Source: Luteolibacter rhizosphaerae (GTDB lineage Bacteria > Verrucomicrobiota > Verrucomicrobiia > Verrucomicrobiales > Akkermansiaceae). Taken from it: 64,000 bases of DNA. Below are positions 62,288-64,000 of the stretch, piece by piece. How positions within the stretch are numbered: the stretch's first letter is position 1; each line of letters starts with the position of its first letter. The translations under genes were made by a program, and so were the position numbers. Where the stretch lies: assembly GCF_025950095.1 (NCBI RefSeq), contig NZ_JAPDDR010000003.1, forward strand, positions 1 to 64,000, given 5' to 3'. Under the pieces are notes generated by a model. That model had not been told where the DNA came from. It worked only from the letters and a program-made list of their open reading frames with translations, and did not search any database.

Positions 62288-64000
62288 TCAGGGCGTGACG
62301 GTCACGCGCAGGAAGCCCTTGCCCGGAAGCCCGTTCGAGGCCGTCAGGCTGAAGGTGCGGTAGGTGTAACCGGACGGAGCCGCAGGCAGGCCGGTGACGA
62401 CCGGAGTGGCCACGGCGACGGCGCTGTTGAAGTTCGCCAGATCCAGCGAACCCTGCACGGTGTAGGTGTAGCCCTCATGCGTCGCGGTGGGCGAGGGGCT
62501 GCCGCTGAAAGCCGGCGTGCCATTGCGCACCGCGATGGTCAGGAGGAGCTCGTTGTTCGAATCCCCATCCGCATCGCTATCACCCGAGAGCCGGTAGACC
62601 TTCGCGTTGTCGCTGCCGCTGACCGGGGAGCCGCCGAGCGCGAACTCCACGCTGTTCACCTGGCCGTCGCCATCCTTGTCGAAACCCGGGGCTCCATCCG
62701 TGAGCGGATCGAGACCGAAGCTCTGCGCCCATGCGCCATACGGCGTGGTCGACTGGACAAGGGCGATATTGGTCGAGGTGAGGCCGTCGTTGTAGGCATA
62801 GTTCACCGTGTAACCGGCCGGCAGGTTGTTCACCGCAGCGAATGGCGCCGGAACGCCTCCCGTGTAGCTGGCGATGATCAGGGCCGGAGCGGTGGGTGCA
62901 CCGAGGACCGCGAGATCCAGCGTGGCGGCACTGACATTGAGAGCACCGTTCACTACCAGCTTGTCGGCGGTGATGCCGTTGATCTCGCAATCATACTCAC
63001 CGGTGATGGTCGTGGCTCCCGCCGCGAAAGTGCCGACCGCCGCCGCACCCGGGGCCACCGAGGCTCCGGCCGAAACCGCCAGCGGACCCGCGACCGATCC
63101 GGTGCCGCCGAGCGAGCCGGCGGAGACCGTGGTGGTCCCGGTATAAGTGTTCGTGCCATTCAGTTGCAGCACGCCGGTGCCGGTCTTGGTCAGGCCGCCG
63201 CCACCCGTGCCATCGAGCAGGGCTTGGGCGATCGCGATGTTCTGGCCGTTGCTGTCGATGTTCGCACCGTTCGCCAGCACGTTCGCGGCATTCAGGCCTT
63301 CCATGAAGGCGGCATTCGCACTCGCGCCGGCCTTGAGCAGACCGCCGTTGAAGTTGAAAGTGCCGCTGCCACCGCCACCGCCGTTCTCGCTCACCCGCTT
63401 GGCGGTGATCGTGCCGCCGTTCAGGTTCACCGTGCCGGTGCCCAGGTTGGCGCCGACCACGTTCGAGAGGTAAAGCGCCGGGCCATTCGCATTGACCGCG
63501 CCCGTGCCGGAAACGGTCAGCGTGCCGACTCCTTCCTCACCCACGTAGAAGGCCTGCGTGGTGCCGTTCTGGTTGATGGTGCCGCCGCTGATGTTGACGG
63601 TGCCGGAGCTGCCGGTGAAGCGTCCGATGGTGATCCATCCGGCCGCATTGAAGGTGCCGCCGGTCTGCGTGATCGTGCCCGCGGTGCCCGTGTTCTTGGC
63701 GACGAAGACCGTGCCGCCCGCCGTGATCAAGCCCGTATCCTGCAGGTTGAGCGTGCCCTGCGAGGTGCCCACGTCACCCACGTTGAAGTCGCCCACCGGG
63801 TTGTTGAAGTGGCCGCTGTCCTTCACCGTCACCGAGCCCGTGCCGTTCACGCCGATCGACAGGTAGCTGCCGGTCCGGTTGAATACCGCGTTGTTCGCCA
63901 CCGTGAGCGAGCCGCTCGCGCCAGCCACGTTGCCAAACAGCACGCGGTTGGCCGTGTTGAAGACCGAGGTGCCGTTCATCAGCACCGCACCCACGGAGGT
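62288..64000 (-). CDS. Autotransporter-type beta-strand repeat protein, 5' end outside the window
   Basis: At least 570 residues; the frame stays open to the window edge, so the start lies beyond 64000. Repeats of about 25-30 residues rich in G, N, T, S and V recur (VLFGNVAGASGSLTVANNAV, GTFNFNGGLLKAG, LTKTGTGVLQLNGTNTYTGT). These are PATR-type autotransporter-associated beta-helix strands. The last part (LDPLTDGAPGFDKDGDGQVN) is a DKDGDG calcium-binding loop before a beta-rich tail ending FLRVTVTP, with no PEP-CTERM. A surface-exposed beta-helix adhesin or matrix protein is inferred. Confidence 0.85.
   Translation of the reverse strand, partial: TSVGAVLMNGTSVFNTANRVLFGNVAGASGSLTVANNAVFNRTGSYLSIGVNGTGSVTVKDSGHFNNPVGDFNVGDVGTSQGTLNLQDTGLITAGGTVFVAKNTGTAGTITQTGGTFNAAGWITIGRFTGSSGTVNISGGTINQNGTTQAFYVGEEGVGTLTVSGTGAVNANGPALYLSNVVGANLGTGTVNLNGGTITAKRVSENGGGGGSGTFNFNGGLLKAGASANAAFMEGLNAANVLANGANIDSNGQNIAIAQALLDGTGGGGLTKTGTGVLQLNGTNTYTGTTTVSAGSLGGTGSVAGPLAVSAGASVAPGAAAVGTFAAGATTITGEYDCEINGITADKLVVNGALNVSAATLDLAVLGAPTAPALIIASYTGGVPAPFAAVNNLPAGYTVNYAYNDGLTSTNIALVQSTTPYGAWAQSFGLDPLTDGAPGFDKDGDGQVNSVEFALGGSPVSGSDNAKVYRLSGDSDADGDSNNELLLTIAVRNGTPAFSGSPSPTATHEGYTYTVQGSLDLANFNSAVAVATPVVTGLPAAPSGYTYRTFSLTASNGLPGKGFLRVTVTP

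Overview
The window looks like a chromosomal segment from a member of the Verrucomicrobiota, probably close to Luteolibacter or Haloferula. This is inferred from gene content, not from a marker gene. The content is GC-rich and carries a PEP-CTERM protein beside a TIGR02597-type protein, a PSD1/planctomycete-cytochrome plus DUF1501 pair, autotransporter-type beta-strand repeats, very large FG-GAP/EF-hand secreted proteins, an SHD1-like domain, and many genes with weak or absent Shine-Dalgarno sequences. There is no rRNA, CRISPR array or prophage. The only mobile DNA seen is the 3' end of an IS3-family element at the left edge.

Layout. 0-8.7 kb: IS3 remnant, a TPR lipoprotein-like gene, a giant FG-GAP/EF-hand protein, and a tightly overlapping minus-strand operon (membrane protein, winged-helix regulator, EEP-family membrane protein, TrpD-like phosphoribosyltransferase, PLD-like membrane protein). 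8.7-11.2 kb: argC-argJ and a tRNA-Pro(GGG). 11.4-23.2 kb: a second giant Calx-beta/FG-GAP protein, a frameshifted M28 peptidase, GH43 and GH35 glycosidases, a GIY-YIG nuclease and an alpha/beta hydrolase. 23.2-30 kb: PPK2, ChrA and an aminotransferase, then a lipoprotein and a membrane-tethered ECF sigma factor. 30-36.3 kb: PSD1 cytochrome and DUF1501 genes facing an AraC regulator, then a Uma2 nuclease. 36.4-42.5 kb: coiled-coil protein, trmD, a zinc-ribbon membrane protein plus SPFH protein pair, and a glycolate-oxidase-like flavoprotein. 42.6-45.9 kb: three tandem structured repeats beside a two-component system. 46.2-48.4 kb: PEP-CTERM cluster with a decayed paralog. 48.7-64 kb: accB-accC-thiE-pfkB, trmB, comEC, a TPR membrane protein, a PLD lipoprotein, a metallopeptidase, a DEAD-box helicase, an aldehyde dehydrogenase and the 3' end of a beta-strand-repeat protein.

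How the parts work together. GH43, GH35 and the secreted hydrolases suggest degradation of arabinose- and galactose-containing polysaccharides outside the cytoplasm. Arginine and fatty-acid biosynthesis, thiamine synthesis and tRNA modification are housekeeping. Several loci pair envelope proteins with regulators: the sigma factor with a lipoprotein, the histidine kinase with its regulator, and AraC with the PSD1/DUF1501 genes.

The most unusual structure is the 42.62-43.06 kb array. It holds three copies of a unit of about 130 bases with conserved hairpins at both ends. One stem shows two compensatory base-pair changes between copies, which supports conserved RNA structure. It lies between a NarL-type response regulator and a glcD-like gene, and I do not recognise it as a known RNA family.
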